Source of the DNA: Taudactylus pleione
Lineage: Eukaryota > Chordata > Amphibia > Anura > Myobatrachidae
Direction of reading: 5' to 3'
Assembly: GCA_031769625.1 (NCBI GenBank)
Contig: JAUIMM010000040.1
Span: 11,100,501-11,164,500 of the forward strand
Length of the DNA stretch: 64,000 nt
Shown here: piece after piece, positions 20,851 to 32,745 of the stretch
Position numbering within the stretch: position 1 is the first letter of the stretch
How the letters are laid out: each line of letters opens with the position of its first letter
Program-made: the position numbers and the translations under genes
The notes under the pieces: model-generated
Databases searched by the model: none
What the model saw: the letters and a program-made list of their open reading frames with translations, nothing else
What the model was told of the DNA's origin: nothing

Positions 20851-23468
20851 ATAGTAAAGTGTAATGGCATATACAACTTTTAAAAAACTTATACAATTGT
20901 ACATTCTTAGTGATCATAATTCAAAAGCAGGGAAATCCCCTAAAATATGTGAAAAAATATACCACAACTTAAGGACAAATCCAATCGAGTGTGATTTTTG
21001 CAGCAAAAAAATTAGCGCATATTGCGCCAATGATTTCATTACTGCATTTTTGCATGCTCCCAATACTCACGGTATCCAATTAAACAGAATCAAGCACAAT
21101 TTTTTTTTTTAAATAATGGTGAAACCATCATGTTCCCCCCCCCCTGAAAAATGATAAAAATAAATATTTTTTCATATAATTTTTTAAGACTAAAAAAAAT
21201 TAGAAAAAAAAAACTAGAGAAAAAGGTGATTTTAGTGTAATTTCAGGTGAAAAAACCCCAACAAATGAAAATGTTAAAAATAAACTTGTTTTCATTTAGT
21301 TTTATATGAAAAACAGCAAAAAGTAGAAAAAAAAATGTGATCTGGGGGTAATTTTAGGTTAATATATATATAAAGCAATTTTTTTTTCATTTAGATAAAT
21401 ACATTAAATACATTTGGTGTGCATACATCAATGAAAAATATAATTTGGGGGTACTTTTACAGTCAGTATTGGTTTTGACAAACAGTAATGACATGTAATT
21501 ATTGGATTTATCAAGCTAATTGGAAACTTCCAATTGTTTAATTATTCATTAAATCACACCACGTCTTAGGGGTTCTGAAGCAAGTCCCGACATTGTTTCC
21601 TAAAAATAATGATTTTAGGAAAAATTGGACTTTCTCTGAAGGTGCACAAAAAAATTTGCACACCCAAAATTATTTCAAAATATTGCACCCAATTGTATAC
21701 CAATAATCTCACACACATGGGAATTTTGGAAAATTTGTTCCCAATTGAATATTTCTCTTAGTGTATCATTTACCAGAAAACTGTATATCAAATTTGAAGT
21801 GTATAGAAACAAATGAGATCCCTCTAATTATATAATGGAGGGGATAGCTGCTGCATGCTGTATACCCATAGGACAATAAACAATTTCTGAGCGGACTCTC
21901 ATCCAGGGGTAATGAAAAAAAGATTACGGACATCTGCTTTTAGATTAGACCTGGGGTGGTCTGATGATTTGATCAGCACAGATACTCATACTCAGGCCAA
22001 GATCTAATAAGAGTGTCTGAAAAATAGATACAAGTCAGGATAGCCTTGTGTCAGGTGATAAAAGTGGATAGAACAGCATTGTGAAAATAGTGCAGTATAG
22101 CTGGAAGGTCAGAATGAGGATGCTACTTCCCAGTGTGTGAGCACTAAGTTATTTATTTCATTACATTACATTTTTACTGCACTAAGTATGTGGTATATTG
22201 TTTTACCTATATTGGGGGATATCCCTGCTTTTGAATTATGGTCACTAAGAATGTACAATTGTTATAGTTTGAATAGTTCTTCTTCCCTACTTTCTATTAG
22301 AGGCTACAGAGACAGCTAATAATTGTATGTGACATATTGTTCCTACCTGAATTATATAAGGGGATTTCCCTGCTGGTTATTTGTGGTCATTAGGCATGCA
22401 AATTTGTACTTGCTTTCTGTACTTGATATATGTTGCTAAATTCTGCTACTCATTTAGAGATAATTCTTAATATGTTCTATTATTTTTCCTATTACATGTC
22501 ATAGAGACGGTACACAATTGTAGATTTTACAGTATAATTTTGATTACCTTTAATATATTGTATTTATATTTTATTGGTGACAGGCAGAGCATGCATGGGG
22601 AAATTATCCTGTGATTATTTTATTTTCGACTGGATACTTGCCGCAGCATGTTATTGTGATTATCTAATACTTCACATTATTTCAGTAATTCATTTTGGGA
22701 ATAGTGTATTTATGTATGTTCATATGTATGTTTAATTATTTTTATCGAGAGTATAGTCTGTTTACACCATAGTTACCATAATTTATTTTTACACCAATAA
22801 AGATTATGTTTTATTTACTTTGTTGGTTGTGTGACACAGCGACAGTACTTTTTCATTTTGCATTTGTAAAATATTTCAAAATGTGACAGAAATGTGTAGT
22901 TTGGCTATAGGAACACTTTCTTGGTTTGATAAATGCATATATACAGTAGTTTCATATATACTTTAATAAATGGCTCTAATCATTCTAAGTACAGGATAAC
23001 AATTGGGATAGAAACTTCTAAATCATAACACTTAATGTAACTAATAAACTAAATCAACACTAAAACAACTATTACACAACTTTTAACTTATCTATTAAAC
23101 ATAATATCTGAAGTTTAAATATACTGTAAACTCAAAACAATCAGTGATACAAACATGTTTTAAGAGGAGTAGAAATGAAAATACATACGTAATAATTGAA
23201 TTTTGCATTATTCGGTCATATCTAGTAGAAAATGTACTAGCATAAATAAATCCAGTATGTTAAGCAAATTTTTAGTGTCTAACGTTACTCAGGAATTGTT
23301 TGTACAAACATATTGAATCTCTCCAGTTTGAACATAATAATACTAAAACACTCCATGTTACACTTCACTACAAAGCCAATCAAGAACAGTAACTGAATTA
23401 CATAAAATGTGAAAGTTGAAATGGAGGAATATACTGTAAGAGCTAACTAAACCAAATGTGATATAGAT

Positions 23469-23470
<2 letters not shown>
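20851..23470. other. AT-rich intron with weak internal repetition
   Basis: 21110-21380 shows poorly conserved repeats of about 110 bp (GAAAAATGATAAAAATAAA, GAAAATGTTAAAAATAAAC). 22205-22400 contains two similar segments (GGGGGATATCCCTGCTTTTG and GGGGATTTCCCTGCTGGTTA). 22795-22810 has an AATAAA. No gene. Confidence 0.4.

Positions 23471-23472
<2 letters not shown>

Positions 23473-23555
<83 letters not shown>
23473..23555. repeat. (TA)n microsatellite
   Basis: About 40 TA units with a few AA interruptions. Confidence 0.95.
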
Positions 23556-24652
23556 CTACTTAACACTAGAAAGAGCAAAGAACAATTTACAGACATAAAT
23601 TATCAGTTTTATTCTTGAGGCAGCAAATCTGTAATTATCTCTATTGTTTCACTGCGCATGCATGGTAAAACAAAGTTAGATTACCGTAGTGTTGCATAAC
23701 TGCATTTGTCCCATTTTTTACACCTTCAGAAATAATTCAGGGGCATTAAAGTGCAACTAGTTTAACATACAGGAATTCTGCCTATTTAAATAAGCTGCTT
23801 TTTTTTATCTGCTCCGCTTAGAGGTACCTGGGGCTCGAATGAAATATAGTGGTTGATCATGACCATCAGCAGATGCCTTTGTCAAGATGGTAACAATACC
23901 ATTGTTTATAGCCTCTTCTGCTTGCTGCTAATGCAGGGGCCTGTTCTTTCAGCTGCGTCCCAAGACTCAGCATCGGATCAACTGTTACTACTACTAATAA
24001 TATAAATTATCTACTCATATACAATTCAATTTGCAGCATTGGATCCTAGTGTGTTCAGTTCTGTTTTCCATATGAGATTCAGACCCTTCCCCCAAAAAAC
24101 CATGAAAGCTACTCTTAAGGAAAACCATACCTGTGTAGAATAGCATGAGTGCTCTTTCTGACTGCCATGGCTGTGGGTGTCAGTGTAATATACTGTTTAA
24201 AGGTTAGTAATTGTGTGAAACTATAAATCTCAGTAAGTTTTGGGAGCCATTACCTGCTTAGACATGCTGGTGCTCATTGAACTATAGGTTACTGTTAGCT
24301 GCAAGCTGTAGCTCCAAATATTTCAGTACCAGTAAATAGACACATAGATATCATTTTAAAAACATCTATTAAGAAATATATATTTAAACAATCCCCAATT
24401 TGTGTAGAACTCCTAAATCCTTAGAGACATTCTTCTCTTCTGGTTAGAAATAATCCAAAACAATACAATAAGGAAATAAAGAAAAACCCTTTTAAAAGAT
24501 ACACCTTCTCCAAATGTTGCAGCCATGCAATTGAAAGAAAAACGGACCCCCTTGGGGCTGTCAATGAACTACATTGTATCAAGGAAGTTTAGTGCTACAC
24601 AAATGCAATGAATTACATTGATACACTGTTGCTTTCATAGTTCACAATGGGT
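23556..24652. other. Intron, no gene seen
   Basis: AT-rich sequence without recognised element or exon. Confidence 0.5.
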
Positions 24653-24970
24653 CAGTGGTTCACAAACTGTGCGCCAGGGCACTCTGGGGAGCATTGGGAC
24701 ACCTGCAGGGGTGCCTCAGGTTGGTGGTTCAGCACCAAATCAAATTAATTATGGTCAATGTAATGTAAATATCTGGACTTCCAGAAGTGCAAACCTCTCC
24801 ACCACCTCATAACTGAACTTAAGCATGACAGGTCAGCACACTTTACTTCACTTTACTACTTTTATTTTTTTTTCTGAATTTCTCAATAACAGACGTTTGG
24901 CTTAGGGGTGCCTTGAAAACATTGCTGATACTCTAGGGTGCCTTGGTTCAAAAAAGTTTGTGAACCACTG
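24653..24970. mobile_element. Non-autonomous hAT (Charlie-like) element
   Basis: A perfect 15-bp terminal inverted repeat, CAGTGGTTCACAAAC at 24653 and GTTTGTGAACCACTG ending 24970. The subterminal GGGTGCC motif recurs at both sides (GGGGTGCCTCAGG, GGGGTGCCTTG, AGGGTGCCTTGG). No clear 8-bp duplication and no coding capacity. Confidence 0.85.
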
Positions 24971-25540
24971 GTCTATATGCTGTTAGCCAATTAAAGCTAT
25001 TTTCTTAAATCATAACTTGGTGTGGCCACATACATATACAGTATTTTGAATTGAACATATCTTAAGATACATGCATCTCAAATACATCTTTAAATATACA
25101 CTATGGGCCACTATTTTGTGGCCAAAGCTTAACATTTAGTAATCAGCAGTATCAGATACATTATTGTTAATATCCTGTATTCTGCTTCACATGGCCTGAT
25201 CCCACCTTGTCATGTTCATTAAACATGCACAATTGTGAAAAATTTGGAAAAGTCAAGTACATGACATCATAAAGCAGGTAAATGGCTTTATGATACCTTT
25301 CTGCATTTGTCACATTCATATGTGTCTGACAGTCATTCATCATGAGATTGAGTGACTATATAGAGCAAGCATCTAAAGTTATCCATGAATTACATACTTC
25401 AGGAGACCAGCACAATACCATGTTAGCAATATACAAAACAAATTTTAATCCAATTCAAAGATGCCGTACCATTGTTATACTTTACCAGATGAAGAGGATA
25501 AGCTTAGGCAGCATATTAGCATAGCACATGGCCATCCCAT
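24971..25540. other. Intron, no gene seen
   Basis: AT-rich; no supported feature. Confidence 0.5.
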
Positions 25541-25708
25541 ATATAAATATATATATATATATATATTCCGATGTCCACGGCACTCTATGGTAATGGGATT
25601 CCTTTGTGACGGTGCCCTCCATTGATATAGCAACCCAATGTATACAGCAAACAAATGGCAGCACTCCAGATGACTTTCACAGATGCAAAATGTTCTAAAT
25701 TTTAATTC

Positions 25709-25736
25709 AACGGTTTGGGCACATGCCCGTCATCAG
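25709..25736 (-). ncRNA. Hammerhead-ribozyme-like motif, PLE-1 end
   Basis: The minus strand reads CTGATGA, then GGGC-ATGT-GCCC, then AAACCG. This is the C-box, stem II and an A-rich box of the hammerhead core, but the first G of the GAAA box is missing. Penelope elements are known to carry hammerheads in their terminal repeats. Catalytic activity is unlikely with this change; cleavage site and stems I/III were not established. Confidence 0.5.
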
Positions 25737-26199
25737 GAATAATAATACAGTGATCACCAAACACTTATATGCTCAATGAATCATAAGGCAATAATCCCCC
25801 AAGGCTACTCACCTGAGGTGCCGCTGTCCACAGACTGTCCTTGGTAATGCACCACTGGTCTCCGGCATCACCGTTCTGATGACGTCATTGTGGCATGACA
25901 TCTTATGGAGTCAGCCTAGCCAAGCCTAATGGTTACTGTGGTAACCAAACAAACAAACAATGACAGTTACACTAAAAAACATTAAAAAAACATTTGCAAA
26001 AGAATCTAATGCTTAAACATACTATAATCATCAAAAATTACTATAATCTCCTAAATAACTTAGCAATTGCTTGTGTAATTATTCTGAACACCGGGATTAA
26101 TGAAAAAGTTCTTGTTTTACTGTTTAGGCTCTCAAAGAGACATCTCTAAAAAAGGAGACTACAAAAGAAAGATCTTACAAGAAACACCTTATAAGAAAC

Positions 26200-28800
26200 A
26201 TTACAAGAAACATTGGAGTCCTAATGACTCATTGAGCCCCTTAGGTGACAGTGTATTTAACTTACTAATCCACCTACACTCCAATTGAAGTAATTGTCTA
26301 GGTCTATTACCTCCCCTAATATTGAGAGGAATATGATCTATAGTTTTAAATCGAGTATCCTGTACACCATGTTTTGCTAATGCACAATGTTGGGCTACCA
26401 GTTGTTCACTTGAACCACTTTGCAGTGCGGCCTGAAAAGCCGATCTATGGAGTGCCATCCTCTCCTTGAACTGTCTCTCTGTCTTGCCTACATAGGCAAG
26501 ACAGAAGATAGATGATAAAGGTGATTGTTACATGTGAACGGTTGTTTAATGTACAATTTTTCCCAGTGTAGGGGTATGTGAAACTATCTCCCAAAATTAC
26601 CAATCTGCATGTTATGTAGCTCAAACATTGATGGTATCCTTTAATCTGAGTCAAAAAATGACTAGGTTTACGTTTAGATTTAAGTTTATATCTAAGTTTA
26701 TATCTAATTGACCAATCTATTATTTAGATTCCACCCTCGAGTGTAACATGGCATAATTCTAGAGTCATGCAACTCTGGCAAAACATTGTACTATTGATGG
26801 TAAATTTATCCACCCATGGAATTACTGGTTCAGCAGCATCTGGTTTGTTCCGGACAGAACTAAACGTCCATTCCCTAGCAAAGCTAGGACTTGTTCCTTA
26901 ATTTTTTCTAACTCCCATTCTGGGTAACCTCATATGGCTAAATTTTTAACCATCTGATCCATTTGTATTAATAAATCATATGAGCCACTGACTACATGCC
27001 TTGCTCTCAAAAATTGGGAGAAGGGTAGGGAGAAGGATGGAAACTATCATATTTTAGGATAGTATTCCTGTCCATTTCCTTGACAAACAGTGATGTTTCT
27101 AATCTATCCTCAAATTTATTGATGGCCACATCCAAAAAGTGTACTTGATCCATTTTGATAGTGTACGTGAACCCCACTGGATGACCTGCAGCATTGTGTG
27201 CTACAAATAATTTGTTGAGATCTACCTCTGATCCTGACCAAATTAACAAAAGGTCATCTATAAAACGATAATACAAAATAAGGTTATTGGAAATCTCTGG
27301 CCTGTCAAAAAAGGAGGATTTATCCACCATGCACATATATGCATTGGCATATGATGGGGCCACATCGCACAGCCCTCTCTCTGGAGAAAAAACTTGCAAT
27401 TATAGACAAAATAATTTATCATCAGTATCAATTGTAATAATTTTACAAATAAAGATATAGGTAGTCCCTTATATAGGGGGTTACCCTCAATAAGTGACAC
27501 CACTGTCTTAATACCCTCACTTTGCGGAATACAAGTGTGTAAACTATTCATATCTGCACTGCATAGGAGAGCATTGGTAGGTATAATACCTAAGTTACGC
27601 AGTTTTAGTAATAAGTCAGTGGTGTCCTTAAGATGGTACTTAGGGCTCGATTCAGACCTACTCGCTAGATGCGTTTGCACGCAGCCATCAGCTGCCAGAC
27701 TATGCAAATCCTGCGATCGCACGGCAAGACATTAGCACCCCCACTATGTCTTGGCATGTGATCATGGTGTGTATATAGATGCCACTAGCCTGTCTTAAGA
27801 CACCCACTTTCCCTTAGTAAAACACGTCATCACCAGGAAGTGTATTCAACAATAGGTAACATCGAGTAACATCGGACCCATATGCAGCACTTGTGGCAGA
27901 CCATACCCTACCACAAGCACTGCGAGTGCTTTAGTGTGTAATTCAGCCATGTGATATGTATTATGATGCTGCATCTTAATTATGCACGCCTCTGAAACAG
28001 TGTTAAGATGCACAGACATGCCTGTGTTTGCACCACCATACCCCCATTTCCATCGACCAACCCCTGTCTCCATTAACATATGGCTTATCCTGTCACTCAT
28101 TCTAGTGAGGCATCTATGTACAGGGTGTGAATGCTTTCCGATCGCATGGACTAGTTTGCCCACTGCGTCTTATATGCATGCACACATTGAGAACATCAGC
28201 AGGCTATGTGCGAGCTCAGTCTAGCGAGCAGGTCTGAATCAGGCCCTTAGTACCTTGTACACATGGGTTAAGATAACAATCCAAAAACAAAGAGATCGAT
28301 TGAAAAAGTGACCCCCTGGCAGAGATGATAAGTCTGCCAGAAGGGTCACTTAGTGTCTTGCGGATTTTGGGGACAGTATAAAAAAGTGGTATTATAGGGT
28401 ATTGTACTATCAGTACTTCCAATAACTCAGAGGAAATTAATCCTTCTCGAGCTGCCTGTAATAATACTTGGTCTAATTATTTCTTATATATATCTGTTGG
28501 GTCCCTGGTAAGTAATCATAAATATTAGGGTCAGATAACTGTCTTAAACATTCTCCTTCATATTTATCAAGATCCTGTACTACGATGGCTCCCCCCTTGT
28601 CTGCTTTCCTGCTAACTATGTCAGATCTATTTTCTAGACACCTAAGTGCTCTAAACTCATTTTGTGACAGATTATTAGCATATGTAATTTCAGCTGGTGA
28701 ATTATTCACCTGCTGATCCAAGAGTCTCGAGAAGAGGGGTCTTGATGGAGGGTTTTGCTGATGTAGGGTCAAATTTGGATTTGGTCTTAAATTTCTTGAA
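26200..28800 (-). pseudogene. PLE-1 reverse transcriptase/GIY-YIG endonuclease pseudogene
   Basis: Visible blocks: RKADKGGAIVVQDLDKYEGE (about 28600), PLFYTVPKIRKTLSDPSGR and ISARGS (28390-28320), a SADMNSLHTCIP segment (27550), GCAMWPHHMP near 27360 in one frame with APSYANAYM in the next, then FIDDLLLIW (27265), the catalytic Asp pair of the RT palm, and HFLDVAINKF (27130). The GIY-YIG part reads YVGKTERQFKERM across 26490-26450, then IRGGNRPRQLLQLECRWI (26310) and LSPKGLNESLGL (26240). The frame changes near 27380, and stops fill 27000-26530. Confidence 0.85.
27643..28246. mobile_element. Palindromic MITE M2 in PLE-1
   Basis: GGGCTCGATTCAGACC and GGTCTGAATCAGGCCC form the ends, with TTA on both sides (27640-27642 and 28247-28249). 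The reconstructed empty site GGTACTTAGTACC is a perfect palindrome around TTA, as favoured by PIF/Harbinger transposases. It interrupts the PLE-1 reverse transcriptase. The interior differs from M1, M3 and M5 in sequence. Confidence 0.85.
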
Positions 28801-28810
28801 TTGTGGAGTA

Positions 28811-28812
28811 TG

Positions 28813-28851
<39 letters not shown>
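28811..28851. repeat. (TA)n microsatellite at Tc1-1 left end
   Basis: About 20 TA units between PLE-1 and the Tc1-1 terminal repeat. Confidence 0.95.
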
Positions 28852-28852
<1 letters not shown>

Positions 28853-28854
<2 letters not shown>

Positions 28855-30511
28855 GTCAGGTGCATAAATATTGGGACATTGGCAGAATTTTTATATTTTG
28901 ACCTCTATTCACCACCACAATGGCTTTGAAACGGAACAAACAAGATGTGCTTTAACTGCAGACTTTCAGATTCAATTTGAGGATAATTACATCCAAATCA
29001 GGTGAACGGTGTAGGAATTTCAACAGTTTCTATATGTGCCTCCCACTTTTTAAGGGGCCAAAAGTATTGGGACTATCAACTCAAAAGCTATTTCATGGAC
29101 AGGTGTGGGCTATTCTCTCATTATTTCATTATCAATTAAGCAGGTAAACGGTCTGGAGTTGATTCTAGGTGTGACATTTGCATTTAGAATCAGTGGCTGT
29201 CGACTCTCAATATGAGATCCAAAGAGCTGTCACTATCAGTGAAGCAAGCCATCATTAGGCTGAAAAATCAAAACAAACCCATCAGAGAGATAGCAAAAAC
29301 ATTTGGTGTGGCCAAATCAACTGTTTGGAACATTCTTAAAAATAAAGAACACACCGGAGAGCTCAGCAACACCAAAAGACCCTTAAGACCACGGAAAACA
29401 ACTGTGGTGGATGACAGAAGAATTATTTCCCTGGTGAAGAAAAACCTCTTCACAAGAGTTGGCCAAATCAAGAACACTCTCCAGAAGCTAGGTGTATATG
29501 TGTCAAAGTCAACAATCAAGAGAAGACTTCACAAGAGTGAATATAGAGGGTTCACCACAAGATGTAAACCATTGGTGAGCCACAAAAACAGGAAGACTAG
29601 TTTAGAGTTTGCCAAACAACATCTAAAAAAGCCATTACAGTTCAGGACCAACATCCTATGGACAGATAAGACAAAGATCAACTTGCACCAGAGTGATGGG
29701 AAGAGAAGAGTATGGAGAAGGAAAGGAGCTGCTCATGATCCAAAACATACCAACTCATAAGTGAAGCATGGTGGTGGTAGTATCATGGTGTGGGCATGTA
29801 TGGATGCCAATGGAACTGGTTCCCTTGTATTTATTGATGATGTGACTGCTGACAAAAGCAGCAGAATGAATTCTGAAGTGTTTCGGGCAATATTATATGC
29901 TCATATTCAGTCAAATGCTTCAGAACTCTTTGGACGGTGCTTCACAGTGCAGATGGACAATGACATAAAGCATACTGCAAAAGCAACCAAAGAGTTTTTT
30001 AAGGCTAAAAAGTGGAATGTTATGCAATGGCCAAGTCAATCCCCTGACCTGAATCCGATTGAGCATGCATTTCACTTGATGAAGACAAAACTGAAGGGAA
30101 AATGCCCCAAGAACAAGCAGGAACTGAAAACATTTGCAGTAGAGGCCTTGCAGAGCATCACCAGGGATGAAACCCAGCATCTGGTGATGTCTATGCATTC
30201 CAGACTTCAGGCTGTAATTGCCTGCAAAGGATTTGCAACAAAGTATTAAAAAGTGAAAGCTAGATTTAGGATTGTTTAGTTTGTCCCTTTACTTTTGGCC
30301 CCTTAAAAAGTGGAAGGCATATATAGAAACCGTTGTAATTCCTACACCGTTCACCTGATTTGGATGTAATTACCCTCAAATTAAATCTGAAAGTCTACAG
30401 GTAAAGCACATCTTGTTTGTTTCATTTCAAAGCCATTGTGGTGGTGAATAGAGGCAAAATATGAAAATTCTGTCAATGTCCCAATATTTACGCATTTTAT
30501 GCACCTGATTG
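28853..30511 (+). mobile_element. Tc1-like transposon Tc1-1, nearly full length
   Basis: Ends CAGTCAGGTGCATAAATATT and its complement (TTTTATGCACCTGATTG ending 30511) belong to long imperfect inverted repeats of about 220 bp, which share GGTGAACGGTGTAGGAATT and the CCACTTTTTAAGGGGCC block. It encodes one transposase interrupted by a single stop. A TA follows the right end, matching the TA target of the family; the left junction lies in (TA)n with TG between, so the exact edge is uncertain. A truncated relative lies at 60381-61648. Confidence 0.9.
29212..30249 (+). pseudogene. Tc1 transposase with one in-frame stop
   Basis: Starting at ATG 29212, the reading has a paired-like helix-turn-helix (LSVKQAIIRLKNQNKPIREIA), a second HTH (VSKSTIKRRLHKSEYRGFTT) and the DDE catalytic core: WTDKTKI (first Asp, about 29660), MDNDIKHTAK (second Asp, about 29955) and SPDLNPIEHAF (Glu, about 30055). 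A TAA at 29758-29760 splits it into 182 and 162 codons in the same frame, just before VKHGGGSIMVWACM. The ending KGFATKY followed by TAA at 30247 is the usual C-terminus. The total, about 345 residues, equals the normal family length. DDE chemistry would cut and paste the element at TA sites; the stop prevents a full protein. Confidence 0.9.
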
Positions 30512-30691
30512 TATGTATGTGTATGTATATATATTAGGGGTGAGCGTGTTCAGATTTCTGAAATCTGAACCCCCCCGAGCCCCCCCGATCCGAGGCCAAT
30601 CCGAGTCAGGCTCGACTTTTCCCGCCTGACTCGGATCTGAAATCGAGGCAAAACATCATCATCCCGCCTTCCGGGTCTCGCGGGTTTTGGA

Positions 30692-30702
30692 TCCTATATA
30701 AG
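30692..30702 (+). promoter_or_regulatory. TATA-like box of hAT alpha-2
   Basis: TCCTATATAAG lies about 160 bases from the element's left end, downstream of a CpG-rich stretch and just ahead of the GTCGGCGCCATTTTCTCACT segment. The equivalent positions in alpha-1 and in the 3.6 kb fragment are also TATA-like. Confidence 0.55.
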
Positions 30703-31094
30703 GTACCCGTGTCGGCGCCATTTTCTCACTCGGCTGTGGACAGTGAAGAGGGAGGGTGGGAGTTAGGGCTGGCTGGGCTGTGTAGTGTAGTGTAGTGTAG
30801 TGCAGAGTAGTGTTGTGCTGTGCTGCTGTTGTCCATAGGGGCTGTGTCCACTACTTCAAAGTCCATAGGGGCTTACTGTGTTGTGCTGTGCTGCTGTTGT
30901 CCACAGGGGCTGTGTCCACTACTTCAAAGTCCATAGGGGCTGGCTTGACTTTGTTGTGCAGTCAGTTGTCCATAGGGGCTGTGTCCACTCCAAAGTCCTG
31001 TGCAGTGTCCCAGTCCTAAAGGGGTGCTGTAGTGTTGTCCAGGTGGTGCTCTGTCAATCAGGGGTACTCCCCCCAAGTGCTAAAAAAAAAAATA

Positions 31095-32395
31095 TTTTTC
31101 TGTGTTTGTGAATTGTGTGCACTGTGGCTGCACGTGCATCAACAAAGGAGCAGCGCCAAGCGTGCACCTGTGTCCCATTAGTAAAGGGCCGGCTGGCTTG
31201 TCCGTTAAAGGGTGCTGTTACCCCCAAAGTACACTCCAAACAAAAAAAAATATATATTTTCTGTGTTTGTGAATTGTGTGCGCAGTAGCCGCATGTGCAT
31301 CAACAAAGTAGTTCCAAGCGTGCACCTGTGTCTTAAGTAAAGGGCCGGCTGGCATGACCATTAAAGGGTGCTGTAACCCCCAAAGTACACTCCAAACTAA
31401 ATAAAAAAATATTTTCTGTGTTTGTGAATTGTGTGCGCAGTAGCCACACGTGCATCAACAAAGTAATGCCAAGCGTGCGCCTGTGTTATAAGTAAAGGGC
31501 CGGCTGGCTTGACCGTTAAAGGGTGCTGTAACCCCCAAAGTACACTCCAAACCAAATAAAAAAAATTTTTCAGTGTTTGTGAATTGTGTGCGCAGTAGCC
31601 GCACATTCATCAACAAAGTAGTGCCAAGCGTACGCCTGTGTCATAAGTAAAGGGCCAGCTGGCTTGACCGTTAAAGGGTGCTGTAACCCCCAAAGTACAC
31701 TCCAAACCAAAGAAAAAAATATTTTCTGTGTTTGTGAATTGTGTGCGCCGTAGCTGCACGTGCATCAACAAAGTAGTGCCAAGCTTTCACCTGTGTCATA
31801 AGTAAAGGGCCAGCTGGCTTGACCATTAAATGGTGCTGTAACCCCAAAAGTACACTTCAAACCAAATAAAAAAATATTTTTTGTGTTTGTGAATTGTGTG
31901 CGCAGTAGCCGCACGTGCATCAACAAAGTATTGCCAAGCGTGCGCCTGTGTCATAAGTAAAGGGCCGGCTGGCTTGACCGTTAAAGGGTGCTGTAACCCC
32001 CAAAGTACACTCCAAACAAAATAATAAAATATTTTCTGTGTTTGTGAATTGTGTGCGCAGTAGCCGCACGTGCATCAACAAAGTAGTGCCAAGTGTGCGT
32101 AGGTGTCCCATAAATAAAGGGCCGGCTGGATTGACCGCTAAAGGGTGCTGTAACCCCCAAAGTACACTCCAAACAAAATAAAAATATATATTTTTTTGTG
32201 TTTGTGAATTGTGTGCGCAGTAGCCGCACGTGCATCAACAAAGTAGTGCCAAGCATGCGCCTGTGTCCCATAAGTAAAGGGCCGGCTGGCTAATTTCTTA
32301 AAGGGTGGTGTAACCCACAAAGTGCACTACTCTCCAGCAAAAATAAAAAAATATTTTCTGCATTTGTGTGCACCTTAGCCGCACGTATATATCAA
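31095..32395. repeat. Leader tandem array of alpha-2, unit about 157 bp, nine copies
   Basis: GTTTGTGAATTGTGTGCGCAG recurs near 31103, 31264, 31420, 31574, 31729, 31884, 32038 and 32200, with a ninth degenerate unit near 32355. Each unit also has GCACGTGCATCAACAAAG, AAAGGGCCGGCTGGCTTGA, GGGTGCTGTAACCCCCAAAG and ACTCCAAAC plus an A-rich stretch. 30800-31080 upstream holds shorter repeats built on TCCATAGGGGCT and GTGTCCACTACTTCAAAG. Units are alike enough to indicate recent expansion. Confidence 0.9.
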
Positions 32396-32404
32396 TATAA
32401 CAAT

Positions 32405-32745
32405 ATAACATAAATGGAGGACCAAACTTTCTCCGATAAAAATAAAATAGGGAAAGATCAAGAACCACTTCCTCCTAGTGCTGTTGCTGCTGCTGGGAGT
32501 TGTTCATCATCCCAGAGAGGAAGTAGGAACACCACTACTTTTACTAAACAATTGCCACTCCAATAGTCCCTAGCGAGGAGAATTAAGTACGACAGCAGTC
32601 ATCCTGAAGCAAAATGTATAACTGAGGCCTTGACTGCTATGTTGGTATTAGACGTGCGTCCAGTATCCGCCATTAGTGCAGTGGGATTTAGACAATTGAT
32701 GGAGGTAGTGTGTCCCCGGTTCCAAATCCCGTCTAGATTCCACCT
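32405..32745 (+). pseudogene. hAT alpha-2 transposase N-terminal remnant
   Basis: Ser-rich SSSSQRGSRN is followed by a stop and then CITEALTAMLVLDVRPVSAI and SAVGFRQLMEVVCPRFQIP. The equivalent segment is in alpha-3 near 37730-37860. It stops where the second tandem array begins. Confidence 0.7.

Larger units (their letters stand above)
25565..28810 (-). mobile_element. Penelope-like retroelement PLE-1, decayed
   Basis: In minus orientation: N-terminal region (28790-28480), start of the reverse transcriptase (28422-28216), MITE M2 insertion (28246-27643), the remaining RT palm (27722-27007), a decayed linker, the GIY-YIG endonuclease (26520-26200), and an end region with a hammerhead-like motif (25736-25709). 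The RT plus GIY-YIG order is diagnostic of Penelope-like elements, which use the endonuclease for target-primed insertion. Many stops and frameshifts. The upstream end runs into (TA)n. Confidence 0.85.

Noticed and set aside
20131..20917. GC-rich frames with CpG, considered as a host first exon or promoter
   Set aside because: No splice-compatible coding domain, direct repeats within the segment, and position deep in the receptor intron; more likely a repeat.
31095..32395. CRISPR-like regular repeat array
   Set aside because: Units are contiguous about 157-bp tandem copies without distinct spacers, inside a eukaryotic hAT transposon.
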